This document shows, piece after piece, positions 1-6,041 of a stretch of DNA of 9,844 nucleotides (positions are counted from its first letter, which is position 1; each line of letters opens with the position of its first letter). The DNA comes from an uncultured bacterium (GTDB lineage Bacteria; Cyanobacteriota; Vampirovibrionia; Gastranaerophilales; Gastranaerophilaceae): contig CASECH010000036.1 of the NCBI GenBank assembly GCA_949286405.1, forward strand, positions 1 through 9,844, written 5' to 3'. The position numbers were made by a program, and so were the translations under genes. The notes beneath the pieces are model-generated. The model made no database searches. It was not told the DNA's origin and was given only the letters and a program-made list of their open reading frames with translations.

Positions 1-476
1 ATGCTAATTAGTTTATTGTTATTTATAGTTGGACAATGTCTAGAAGAGTTGATGGTGTCATAAAAAGCTATTTTTCCATCTGTTGTGATACCAAAACTTT
101 TTTCTGTACGTGATGTTTTTAGAGAGTTCATAATTTTATTTGAAACAAGACGTTCATATCTGTTTTTGACAATAAAATCAATTTTTTCAGAATTATTCAT
201 TTTTGACCACAATGGAGGAAATTCATTGGGTGATTCTTTCTCAAACTTTTTAATAAAATAATCTGTATCAGATAATTTGCAAGTTTTTTTGCTGAGACGT
301 CTAAATGGTGTGTATTTTTCAACAATTTCAGCAGGAACATTATTGTATTCTTTAGCTGTTCCAAACTTTGATATATCTATAAATTGTCTTTCAATATAGC
401 GTTTCGGTTTTATGACAGAATATTTTTGCGTAATAAAAGTATTTAACTTTTTTATGCTATCAAATTTTAAAGCCAT
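1..476 (-). CDS. Hypothetical protein, 5' part only (runs off the left edge)
   Basis: An open frame reads leftwards from ATG at 476 for 158 codons without a stop and leaves the window, so the C-terminus is missing. The start is supported by an AGGGGA ribosome site four bases upstream and a TATAAT box at 502-507. The protein begins MALKFDSIKKLNTFITQKYS, is rich in Lys, Asn and Ser, and has no signal peptide or membrane segment. Around residues 125-145 it has a serine/threonine-rich stretch (SLKTSRTEKSFGITTDGKIAFYD in character). I do not recognise the family. A terminator at 555-586 separates it from the next gene upstream, so it is probably transcribed alone. Codon use matches its neighbours. 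That it is a real gene is fairly sure; its function is unknown. Confidence 0.8.
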   Translation of the reverse strand, partial: MALKFDSIKKLNTFITQKYSVIKPKRYIERQFIDISKFGTAKEYNNVPAEIVEKYTPFRRLSKKTCKLSDTDYFIKKFEKESPNEFPPLWSKMNNSEKIDFIVKNRYERLVSNKIMNSLKTSRTEKSFGITTDGKIAFYDTINSSRHCPTINNNKLIS

Positions 477-501
477 ATAATCCCCTAAAATTCTTTTTCT
501 T

Positions 502-507
502 ATTATA
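502..507 (-). promoter_or_regulatory. -10 box for the left-edge gene
   Basis: A perfect TATAAT on the minus strand lies 25 bases upstream of the ATG at 476, downstream of the terminator at 555-586. The -35 position (525-530, TTTTAA) is a poor match, so the promoter is plausible but not strong. Confidence 0.5.
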
Positions 508-554
508 TTAAGTATTTATTTTATTTAAAATTGCTTAGTTTTTATTTAATAATA

Positions 555-586
555 AAAAAGCAGTGAAAAATTTTTCACTGCTTTTT
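555..586 (-). terminator. Rho-independent terminator of the 608-1975 gene
   Basis: A perfect 32-bp inverted repeat has arms containing AAAAAGCAGTGAAAAA and its complement, so the core is GCAGTG/CACTGC. On the minus strand it is followed by a T-rich run (TTTTTTATTATT). It sits 22 bases past the stop of the 455-aa gene and before the promoter of the next minus-strand gene. The flanking A and T runs would let it work in both directions, but no plus-strand gene ends here. Confidence 0.9.
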
Positions 587-607
587 CTTGATTTTATATA
601 TGTAATT

Positions 608-1975
608 TTATGCGTTTACAATTTTGTATAAAATAACATTTTGTTCGGCTTTTGATAATTCAAGTAATTGTTTTATGATTTTGTCGAAATTTTTATTAAT
701 TCCCAAATTTGTAGTTCCGACTGTTGCTTCTATTGTATAGAATTTTATAGCCAGATCTTTAACTTTTACCTTAAAATCTGCTACATCTTCATCTGACCAA
801 TCTTTGGGAACTCGAGATTTATTTATGAATGTTGCGATACGATTTATCCAAAGAATATTATCGGCTTCTTTTTCTACAACATTATTAAATAGTATTTTTA
901 ATTCTTTTTCTCCGATAAATTCTTGAACTTTTTCAAATCTTTGTGAGAGTTCTTCACGTGATTTTGTGTTAAAACTATCAAAGAAGAATTGATTAATTTC
1001 ATCAACCATTGCATTTGTAGCATTTTTAAGTTCTTTTATTGCTGATTTATAGATTTTTAAAAATTCTTCATCACATTCAGGAAGCAGCTTGCCTGAAAGG
1101 ACTTTAGGAATATCTCTATAAAACAGGCTTATAGGATCTTTTGCATTCATGATAACATTTCTAAAACGCAGAGTTTTTTTAGATAACCTTTCGGTGTGAA
1201 GTGTGTATTTATCGAGTTCTCTGATGAAATAAATTAGTGATTTTGTTATATCCAAAATATTATTTGTCTTTTCTTTAGATAGCACTTTAGAGATATTTTC
1301 TAAAATAGGTAATTCTTCCATAATTGTTTTTTGTATTTCAAAATTTTGAGGACAAAAGAGCATTCTATCAAACATTAATTGGTTAAGTTTTAATTGAAAT
1401 TGCAATTTTTCATAGATTGCAAAAATATCTTTGTTGTGAGCTAAGACATCTAATAGTAAAATTCCTATGATTGATTTTGTAAGTCCATAAGATTGAAAAT
1501 GCTCAAAAAGATCTGTCAATTTGATTTTTTTGTCTTGTAAGACATATTGTTCGATTTCTTTTTTTAAATCTTTGCAGGTTGAATTTTCTGCTAAAAGTTC
1601 ACGAACAAGGAAGCTTTCTGTTGAATTTTCTTTTAAATCTTCGTTTTCAAGAAGATGGCGAGCAAGACATCTTATTGCTTTGGTTAAAATCGGTGGCATC
1701 TTTTCAAGTTTAAGGTATTCAAGATTTATTTCCGGTCGTTTGGGAAACTCTTTGCTGCACCACGATTTTATTGGGTTTTGAGCTAAATATTCTTTGCCCT
1801 TTGAGGTTAAAAAGAATTCTTTTTTTTCTTCTTTAATAAATTCATTGTCTATAGCAAATTTTTTTAAGTCTTTGACTTGGGTATTGGTCAGTCCTAAAAT
1901 AAAATTCAAATCAGGATTTTTGAAAATAGTTGATTCTTTTTCTACGTTTTTGAGTAATTTGTTTAAATGTTCCAT
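608..1975 (-). CDS. Uncharacterised 455-aa protein with N-terminal winged-helix-like region
   Basis: The frame starts at ATG 1975 with AAAGGA (1982-1987) at good spacing. Residues about 25-66 (ILGLTNTQVKDLKKF... to FFLTSKGKEYLAQNP) look like a winged helix-turn-helix. The rest is mostly alpha-helical and has no membrane segment. No Walker A, methylase or nuclease motif is visible. Residues about 166-220 (SYGLTKSIIGILLL, then YEKLQF and MLFCPQNFEIQ) and about 275-290 (RNVIMNAKDPISLFYRDIP) recall, from memory, patterns in the C-terminal halves of large defence-associated ATPases. I cannot name the family and could be wrong. If that is right, this protein lacks the ATPase part. It is transcribed alone, behind a leader with a terminator hairpin (2008-2031). 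The gene is fairly certain; its role is unknown. Confidence 0.88.
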   Translation of the reverse strand: MEHLNKLLKNVEKESTIFKNPDLNFILGLTNTQVKDLKKFAIDNEFIKEEKKEFFLTSKGKEYLAQNPIKSWCSKEFPKRPEINLEYLKLEKMPPILTKAIRCLARHLLENEDLKENSTESFLVRELLAENSTCKDLKKEIEQYVLQDKKIKLTDLFEHFQSYGLTKSIIGILLLDVLAHNKDIFAIYEKLQFQLKLNQLMFDRMLFCPQNFEIQKTIMEELPILENISKVLSKEKTNNILDITKSLIYFIRELDKYTLHTERLSKKTLRFRNVIMNAKDPISLFYRDIPKVLSGKLLPECDEEFLKIYKSAIKELKNATNAMVDEINQFFFDSFNTKSREELSQRFEKVQEFIGEKELKILFNNVVEKEADNILWINRIATFINKSRVPKDWSDEDVADFKVKVKDLAIKFYTIEATVGTTNLGINKNFDKIIKQLLELSKAEQNVILYKIVNA

Positions 1976-2007
1976 TACATGTCCTTTCTATTACTTTTCA
2001 ACAAAAA

Positions 2008-2031
2008 TAGACTCTTTTTTATCAGAGTCTA
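2008..2031 (-). terminator. Terminator-like hairpin in the 5' leader of the 455-aa gene
   Basis: The 8-bp perfect stem TAGACTCT/AGAGTCTA has an 8-base loop and is followed on the minus strand by TTTTTG. It lies only 33 bases upstream of the ATG at 1975, and no -10 box fits between hairpin and ribosome site. Any transcript reaching the gene therefore probably has to pass it. That arrangement fits transcription attenuation, or the end of a short RNA with some read-through. Confidence 0.6.
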
Positions 2032-2151
2032 AAAAAAGTAATTATTTAATTTCTACCACTATAAGATACAGCTATACTGCTACTTCGCTTCAGCTACTCC
2101 TTGCAATCGATATAATCATACGACGGATTAAACCTTGCAAGAGGTGTATTA
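2008..2151 (-). ncRNA. Candidate structured leader RNA or small RNA upstream of the 455-aa gene
   Basis: On the minus strand this stretch can fold. CTCTTGCAA (from 2143 to 2135) can pair with TTGCAAGGAG (2106 to 2097) in a 9-bp helix with one bulged G. Inside its loop TAATC (2130-2126) pairs with GATTA (2117-2113) across an 8-base loop. The far end is the terminator-like hairpin at 2008-2031. A TATAAT at 2158-2163 would start the RNA near 2151, giving about 140 nt. No open frame of note lies here. I do not recognise a known riboswitch or T-box. The folding was worked out by eye. Confidence 0.4.
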
Positions 2152-2157
2152 ACACCA

Positions 2158-2163
2158 ATTATA
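2158..2163 (-). promoter_or_regulatory. -10 box for the leader RNA and 455-aa gene
   Basis: A perfect TATAAT on the minus strand. The best -35 candidate, TTGAAA (2177-2182), is only 13 bases away, too close for a standard promoter, so the assignment is tentative. An inverted repeat, GGTGT-ATTA-ACACC at 2143-2156, lies just downstream across the expected start of transcription and could be an operator. Confidence 0.35.
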
Positions 2164-2252
2164 TTATTAATTTAAATTTCAAAAAATATTGCAAATTTAA
2201 TTATTTTTTAATAATTTAGCAAAAATTTTTATTTTTACATATTATAAATATT

Positions 2253-2876
2253 ATGGATGTTAAGTCAGTAAATTTTACTTCAAAAATTAGGTTTGTAAAC
2301 AGAGATGAGTATTGGAAAATTGCGAAACATAATCGGATATACCCATCACATGGAATCTCAGGTGTTTTGAAAGCTGATAGTTTTTTTTCTGAAGGAATAA
2401 AGACTTGCAGCGGAGGCGGTATTGTATCACCGTTTGTTGAAGCATTAGGTTTTCATTTTAAAGATGACTTGATGAATGATAGTAATTTTTTGCAGTTATC
2501 AAATTCAATATTTAATGTAATAAAAAATCCTCAAAGAGCTTTGTTAGTAGGTAGCAAAGAACTTGATGAAAATCCTTATTCAAGAAAACAATTTTTAAAA
2601 TTGAAGAAATTGTTTAAAAAACATATAAAAAATTGTTCTTTTTTCGAAAATCATAGATACGAAAATTCTCAAACTCATTATCATTACTCTTTAGCAGATG
2701 ATACTTGGACGTTATTTTCGGAGTACAGATTTTCTGATAATGACAGGTCTATTTGTGTAAAAGATCTAAAAACATTGAAAAAATGTTTTAAAAAGATTTC
2801 TATTGCAAAAGGAGATAAATTATTTGTAGGTGATAGAGAAATTCTTGTAAAAGATGCTCCGGAAATATTTCAATGA
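2253..2876 (+). CDS. Lineage-specific 207-aa hypothetical protein with N-terminal VNFTS motif
   Basis: The protein begins MDVKSVNFTSKIRFVNRDEY. The V-N-F-T-S block at residues 6-10 matches the short N-terminal motif shared by several proteins in this window. Other visible landmarks are TCSGGGIV (51-58), EALGFHF (63-69), the basic helix around FLKLKKLFKKHIK (114-126), the His/Tyr cluster THYHYSLADDTWT (141-153) and LFVGDREI (190-197). There is no signal peptide or membrane segment. I know of no function; proteins of this layout seem typical of Gastranaerophilales genomes (from memory). The start is uncertain in one respect: no Shine-Dalgarno sequence precedes it, only A/T-rich sequence. It is divergent from the 455-aa gene and 38 bases upstream of tRNA-Ala, with no hairpin between. 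Confidence 0.88.
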   Translation: MDVKSVNFTSKIRFVNRDEYWKIAKHNRIYPSHGISGVLKADSFFSEGIKTCSGGGIVSPFVEALGFHFKDDLMNDSNFLQLSNSIFNVIKNPQRALLVGSKELDENPYSRKQFLKLKKLFKKHIKNCSFFENHRYENSQTHYHYSLADDTWTLFSEYRFSDNDRSICVKDLKTLKKCFKKISIAKGDKLFVGDREILVKDAPEIFQ

Positions 2877-2897
2877 AATATTTGTGCTAAACTGAAT

Positions 2898-2903
2898 TAT
2901 AAT
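2898..2903 (+). promoter_or_regulatory. -10 box for tRNA-Ala
   Basis: A TATAAT ends 11 bases before the first base of the mature tRNA. The -35 region, TGAAAT at 2874-2879, overlaps the stop codon of the upstream gene and matches poorly. Read-through from that gene could also supply the tRNA. Confidence 0.5.
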
Positions 2904-2914
2904 GAATATATTAA

Positions 2915-2987
2915 GGGGCGTTAGCGCAGTTGGTAGCGTACGACACTGGCAGTGTCGGGGTCAGGGGTTCGAATCCCCTACGCTCCA
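2915..2987 (+). tRNA. tRNA-Ala (anticodon GGC)
   Basis: A complete cloverleaf of 73 bases can be drawn. The acceptor stem is GGGGCGT/ACGCTCC with a G3:U70 pair, the main alanine identity element. The D arm is GCGC/GCGT around AGTTGGTA. The anticodon stem CGACA/TGTCG closes the loop CTGGCAG, so the anticodon at 2948-2950 is GGC, reading GCC. The variable loop is GGGTC, and the T arm AGGGG-TTCGAAT-CCCCT is perfect. The discriminator is A2987. The CCA end is not encoded, because TTT follows. No second copy of its 3' end is seen in the window, so there is no sign of an integrated element using it as an attachment site. Confidence 0.96.
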
Positions 2988-3015
2988 TTTATTTAAATAT
3001 TGTTTTTTTATTTTG

Positions 3016-3024
3016 TGATAGAAT
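3016..3024 (+). promoter_or_regulatory. Extended -10 promoter for the 186-aa gene
   Basis: TG-A-TAGAAT is an extended -10 element with one mismatch in the hexamer. Transcription would start near 3031, giving a leader of about 60 bases before the AAAAGGAG site at 3076-3083. No good -35 box is present, which extended -10 promoters can tolerate. Confidence 0.45.
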
Positions 3025-3075
3025 GTACATATTAATATTTTAGTGTGTAATATTTACAGAGAATTTTAAGATAGT

Positions 3076-3097
3076 AAAAGGAGTTTAGGATATGTAA
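3076..3097 (+). promoter_or_regulatory. Strong ribosome site feeding an ATG-TAA start-stop
   Basis: AAAAGGAG (3076-3083) is followed after 8 bases by ATG at 3092-3094, which is ideal spacing. The very next codon is TAA (3095-3097). That ATG is in frame with the gene that opens at GTG 3107. Changing the T of TAA to A would give a start reading MKISPVRNTRIEFGMSLRI, the usual style of this lineage. The site therefore looks like the original start, broken at codon 2 or kept as a minimal start-stop element. Confidence 0.75.
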
Positions 3098-3106
3098 ATT
3101 TCACCG

Positions 3107-3667
3107 GTGAGAAATACACGTATAGAATTTGGTATGAGTTTAAGAATTAATCCAAATTTAAAAAAAATTTTAAAAGAACAATCTTTAGATTATTTACAAA
3201 ATCTTCAAAAGGTTGGTGAGGATATCAAGGATGTGAAGCACTTTGATGTTATACTTGACCGTGGTATATATCCTAAGGTAAAAAAAGCAGGTGATGTAAA
3301 ATCAAAGGATTATTTTGCCGAGCTAAAAAGGCAAGAACCTGAATTAGGAAAGCTTTGTACTTTTGCTTTTGGTGATGGTTGTGGAGTAGAAACTTGGCAA
3401 TATTTTAGTCCAAAGTATCCTAAGATATTTGGTAATATTTATAAAAAACAAGCACTTGAAAAGTATGAAACATTCAAAAAACTTGATATAATTAGTCAAG
3501 CTGCAGAGTTATCAAAAATGCTAGAAATACAAGAATTGCAAAAAATAGCCGAAGAAGAACGAAAGAATATTTTGAGACAGGCAAAAATACAAGAAGATAA
3601 ACAATTAAATGCAAAAAAAGAGTCTTTAGTAGATAATATATGTAAAAATTTTAAAGATATTTTCTAA
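3107..3667 (+). CDS. Lineage-specific 186-aa hypothetical protein with a disrupted start
   Basis: The open frame runs from GTG 3107 to TAA 3667. The protein begins VRNTRIEFGMSLRINPNLKK (initiator read as Met), with the F-G motif at residues 8-9. Residues 80-105 include LCTFAFGDGCGVETWQYFSP. The last 65 residues are highly charged and helical, with a likely coiled coil (EIQELQKIAEEERKN and following). No known domain is recognised. The GTG sits 23 bases from the strong ribosome site, too far for normal initiation, while the well-placed ATG at 3092 is followed by TAA. Expression would need initiation at GTG, re-initiation after the start-stop, or read-through. Otherwise this is a young pseudogene. 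The rest of the frame is intact with normal codon use. No hairpin terminator follows, only an A7/T7 run. Confidence 0.75.
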   Translation: MRNTRIEFGMSLRINPNLKKILKEQSLDYLQNLQKVGEDIKDVKHFDVILDRGIYPKVKKAGDVKSKDYFAELKRQEPELGKLCTFAFGDGCGVETWQYFSPKYPKIFGNIYKKQALEKYETFKKLDIISQAAELSKMLEIQELQKIAEEERKNILRQAKIQEDKQLNAKKESLVDNICKNFKDIF

Positions 3668-3694
3668 AAAAATTTTTTTCAAGAATTAATCTAA

Positions 3695-3842
3695 TATAAT
3701 AAGAATTTTATCTGAATGCATGAAAAGATTATTCGGCAAAGTTGGCTTTGTGTTTGAGTTATGGCAGTCGGGAATAGTTGTTTGATATGTTATAAAACTG
3801 TCTTTTACTGGTCATCATCATCCGACTACACTGACCAATTAA
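3695..3842 (+). other. Gap segment: possible small RNA with pseudoknot, or relic of an FTG-motif gene start
   Basis: A TATAAT box lies at 3695-3700. Downstream is the hairpin CAAAG-TTGG-CTTTG (3737-3750). Two further helices interleave: AGTCGG (3766-3771) with CCGACT (3822-3827), and TGGTCA (3809-3814) with TGACCA (3832-3837). That is the topology of an H-type pseudoknot. The same bases in one frame (3786-3839) read YVIKLSFTGHHHPTTLTN before a TAA. LSFTG is the lineage N-terminal motif, so this may instead be the remains of a gene. A 21-codon frame at 3720-3785 is the only ATG-initiated reading and has no ribosome site. I cannot decide between these readings. Confidence 0.3.
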
Positions 3843-3886
3843 TTGTTAAGCTATAAGTCCAACTAATAAATTCTAAGATAAATTAA

Positions 3887-4207
3887 ATGTTAACAGAAAA
3901 TGATAAGAATCTCATGGGACGGACAAATGATTTTGATGCTAATTTTTTAACTAAATTAAAAAATATAGAAAAGACTTTGTTAAAAAGGTGAGATAATCAA
4001 AAAGACACTAGAAATATTATTGATTAAGATTTTAAATAGTAATAATTTGTGATATTTATCATCAAATCAACTGTTAATTAACAATTAAATTATTATGTAA
4101 AAATTTATTAAATAACTGACAATATTACTAATTTAGCTGTTTTGTATTTTTGTGATGGAAAATATAAAGTAGCTGTGAAATATGAATATTCAAAATTGTC
4201 CATATAA
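3887..4207 (+). pseudogene. Decayed coding sequence upstream of the 598-aa gene
   Basis: One frame begins with ATG 3887, gives 34 protein-like codons (MLTENDKNLMGRTNDFDANF, then LTKLKNIEKTLLKR) and stops at TGA 3989. Read on in the same frame, it gives DNQKDTRNIID, then several TAA/TAG stops including three in a row at 4037-4045. After 4133 it again reads convincingly as LAVLYFCDGKYKVAVKYE, running into the first bases of the next gene. The scattered stops with protein-like text on both sides, all in one frame, suggest a gene that has decayed. The parent family is not recognised. The first 34 codons could also be a live small protein, but there is no clear ribosome site. Confidence 0.4.
4072..4083 (+). 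repeat. Perfect 12-bp palindrome in the gap
   Basis: TGTTAATTAACA is a perfect dyad about 100 bases upstream of the 598-aa gene. It could be a regulator binding site. In sequence this AT-rich, a chance palindrome of this length is also quite possible. Confidence 0.25.
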
Positions 4208-5978
4208 TAAAAATTTTTCTGTATATAATTTGTCGTCAGTAAAACCTTTAAATTTTAGAGGTATTGGAAATTTCCCTAAAAATGCCGATATTGTGGTTAG
4301 TAGATTTTATCCTGAGAAAAATGATTTAAAAATTCTTTCTGAAATATCTAAGTATTATGATAAAGTTGCAGAAAAATTTTCAAAATTTAATGGGCCTATG
4401 TCCGTAAAATATAAGTCATTGTATCCTGGTGTGGCGGAAAAAACACCGTTAAAAGGTTTTTTATTTTTAGATCTTTTGCCGGGAAAAAGGAATGCAAATA
4501 TTGTAAAATATTCATATTCAGGGAATGTTGATATTGCGTTTAATATATTTGATAAAAAAAATGAGTTGTTAGAAAAATTTTTGATTAAAAAAAATGGTGA
4601 AGTGGAATGTCGCAGACCAAATCATGCAGAAGATATATTCATAAATTCAAATAATTTTTCTAACATGCTTGATTTAATCTGTAATGAAATGAGTGATTTT
4701 TCTTTATTTGTAGAATATTTAAAAGAAGTGTCTAAAAATATTAAAAAAGGGACATCAAAAACTGAGTTAATGAATTTTATTAAAAATCAAATTGATATAA
4801 AAAATTCACAGGGGATTAAAACACACATAACAGATACTTATAGTGCAAGTGAATCTCTCAGCAAAATTCTTTATAAAAAACAAGGTAATGGTATGTTTGA
4901 ATTAAAGAAAAAATTCTTTGATGATTTTTCAGATGATGATATTAATACCAAAGGTTTTCTTTTTAAAAATGTAAATGAATTTGGTGGTGATACTATAAGT
5001 TACTGTCCGTTGAAAAGTGCAAAAGATTCACGAAAATTTAAGTTATTTGTATATGATAAAAATATGAACTTAAAAGAAGCTTTCATAACTTTTGATGATG
5101 GGAAAGTTGCTGAATTAAAATCTTTTGAAAAGGCAAGAGATTTAAGATCGGGAAATTATACTTTTTTGACAGATGAAGAAATAAGACAAAAAAATTTAAA
5201 AAACTATTGTGAATTTTTGAAAAACGAATTTAAACGTTTTGAAGAATTTGTTAAACAATATAGATTTTCAGAAAAAGAAAAAAATATTCAAGCAAAAAAA
5301 ATTGAAAGAGAAACTATTTTAAAACAAAAGTCTGCAAAAAAAACTGAACAAAAGACAGATATATTAAAAAATACAATCAAAAAAACTGAAATTAACCCAA
5401 ATACAAAAAATCAAAAGCTTGAAGAAATTCCTAATATATTACATTCCGCTTCAAGATTTAAGAAACAAAGTTTCGTTGAAATAAATTTAACTTATCTAAC
5501 AGAAGCTTTAGACAAACTTTTTGCGATGGCAGTAAATGAAAGAAGTCCGCATCTGGTGCATGAAAAAATGAAAAATGGACAAATTTTTTCCGGTAGAGTA
5601 CATATGATAGCCAAAGATGGAACTAAAATTACGCTTTCAAAAGTTAAATCTCCAAAATATGTCGAATTTACTTATTATTCAATACAAATGGAAAAAAATG
5701 GAAAAACAGCATATGTAAATATCGATCCTCTTAATGCAAGAATAATTGAAACAGCTCAAAATGGCAGACCAATTATACATAATGGGGTTAAAATTAAGCA
5801 CATAGCAAAAGAAGATATTCAAAATTTATATCCACAAATTGAAAATTTACCAGAGTATTTGACAGAAGTATTTGAAATTAGAAAAGATGGAAAAATGAAA
5901 ATAATAAATACTAATTTAAAACAAAAGATTGTTGTCAAAAATTCTGATTCTGAGTTTTTAGAAAACAATGATTTTTAG
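4182..5978 (+). CDS. Lineage-specific 598-aa protein with N-terminal LNFRG motif and an internal duplication
   Basis: The protein begins MNIQNCPYNKNFSVYNLSSV and carries LNFRG at residues 23-27. Two segments resemble each other. Residues 91-142 start KGFLF and end DKKNELLEKFLIKKNGEVE; residues 257-311 start KGFLF and end DKNMNLKEAFITFDDGKVAE, with nearly equal internal spacing. Residues about 330-405 are Lys/Glu/Gln-rich with probable coiled coil and then a Lys-rich linker. The C-terminal third (about 425-580) has alternating beta-like strands such as GRVHMIAKDGTKITLSKV, KYVEFTYYSIQM and TAYVNIDPLNARII. No enzyme motif, signal peptide or membrane segment is visible. No Shine-Dalgarno site precedes the ATG; the start rests on the lineage-style N-terminus. 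The DUF2971 gene follows 63 bases later with no terminator between. Function is unknown. Confidence 0.9.
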   Translation: MNIQNCPYNKNFSVYNLSSVKPLNFRGIGNFPKNADIVVSRFYPEKNDLKILSEISKYYDKVAEKFSKFNGPMSVKYKSLYPGVAEKTPLKGFLFLDLLPGKRNANIVKYSYSGNVDIAFNIFDKKNELLEKFLIKKNGEVECRRPNHAEDIFINSNNFSNMLDLICNEMSDFSLFVEYLKEVSKNIKKGTSKTELMNFIKNQIDIKNSQGIKTHITDTYSASESLSKILYKKQGNGMFELKKKFFDDFSDDDINTKGFLFKNVNEFGGDTISYCPLKSAKDSRKFKLFVYDKNMNLKEAFITFDDGKVAELKSFEKARDLRSGNYTFLTDEEIRQKNLKNYCEFLKNEFKRFEEFVKQYRFSEKEKNIQAKKIERETILKQKSAKKTEQKTDILKNTIKKTEINPNTKNQKLEEIPNILHSASRFKKQSFVEINLTYLTEALDKLFAMAVNERSPHLVHEKMKNGQIFSGRVHMIAKDGTKITLSKVKSPKYVEFTYYSIQMEKNGKTAYVNIDPLNARIIETAQNGRPIIHNGVKIKHIAKEDIQNLYPQIENLPEYLTEVFEIRKDGKMKIINTNLKQKIVVKNSDSEFLENNDF

Positions 5979-5998
5979 GTTAAATGTTGCTAAAAATA

Positions 5999-6034
5999 TG
6001 TTATAATAGATTGTAAGAGAAATCTGTTTAGGAG
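5999..6034 (+). promoter_or_regulatory. Extended -10 promoter and ribosome site of the DUF2971 gene
   Basis: TG-T-TATAAT (5999-6007) is a perfect extended -10 element. Transcription would begin near 6014. AGGAG at 6030-6034 lies 7 bases before the ATG at 6042. The gene can thus be transcribed independently of the 598-aa gene upstream. Confidence 0.7.
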
Positions 6035-6041
6035 TTTTGTT

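Noticed and set aside
1521..1781. Plus-strand open frame inside the 455-aa gene, and similar ones at 1794-2219, 7177-7383, 7332-7565 and 7762-8175
   Set aside because: They lie opposite well-supported genes, have no ribosome sites and encode Ser/Phe/Ile-rich text typical of antisense readings.
1973..1980. A second ATG-TAA start-stop overlapping the start of the 455-aa gene (ATGTAATG on the minus strand)
   Set aside because: The first ATG is only one base from the AAAGGA site, too close to be used, and it is out of frame with the gene. The second ATG has normal spacing.
2036..2110. Glutamine-type riboswitch, suggested by GAAGTAG in the leader (minus strand)
   Set aside because: The partner GTTCA-type block and the closing helix of that class are absent, so a seven-base match is not enough.
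2915..2987. tRNA-Ala as the attachment site of an integrated element
   Set aside because: No repeat of the tRNA 3' end, no integrase and no phage or plasmid genes occur in the window.
3989..4045. Recoded stop codons that would join the decayed frame into one protein
   Set aside because: All three stop codons interrupt it, and the intact genes here end normally at TAA, TAG or TGA, so a changed code does not fit.
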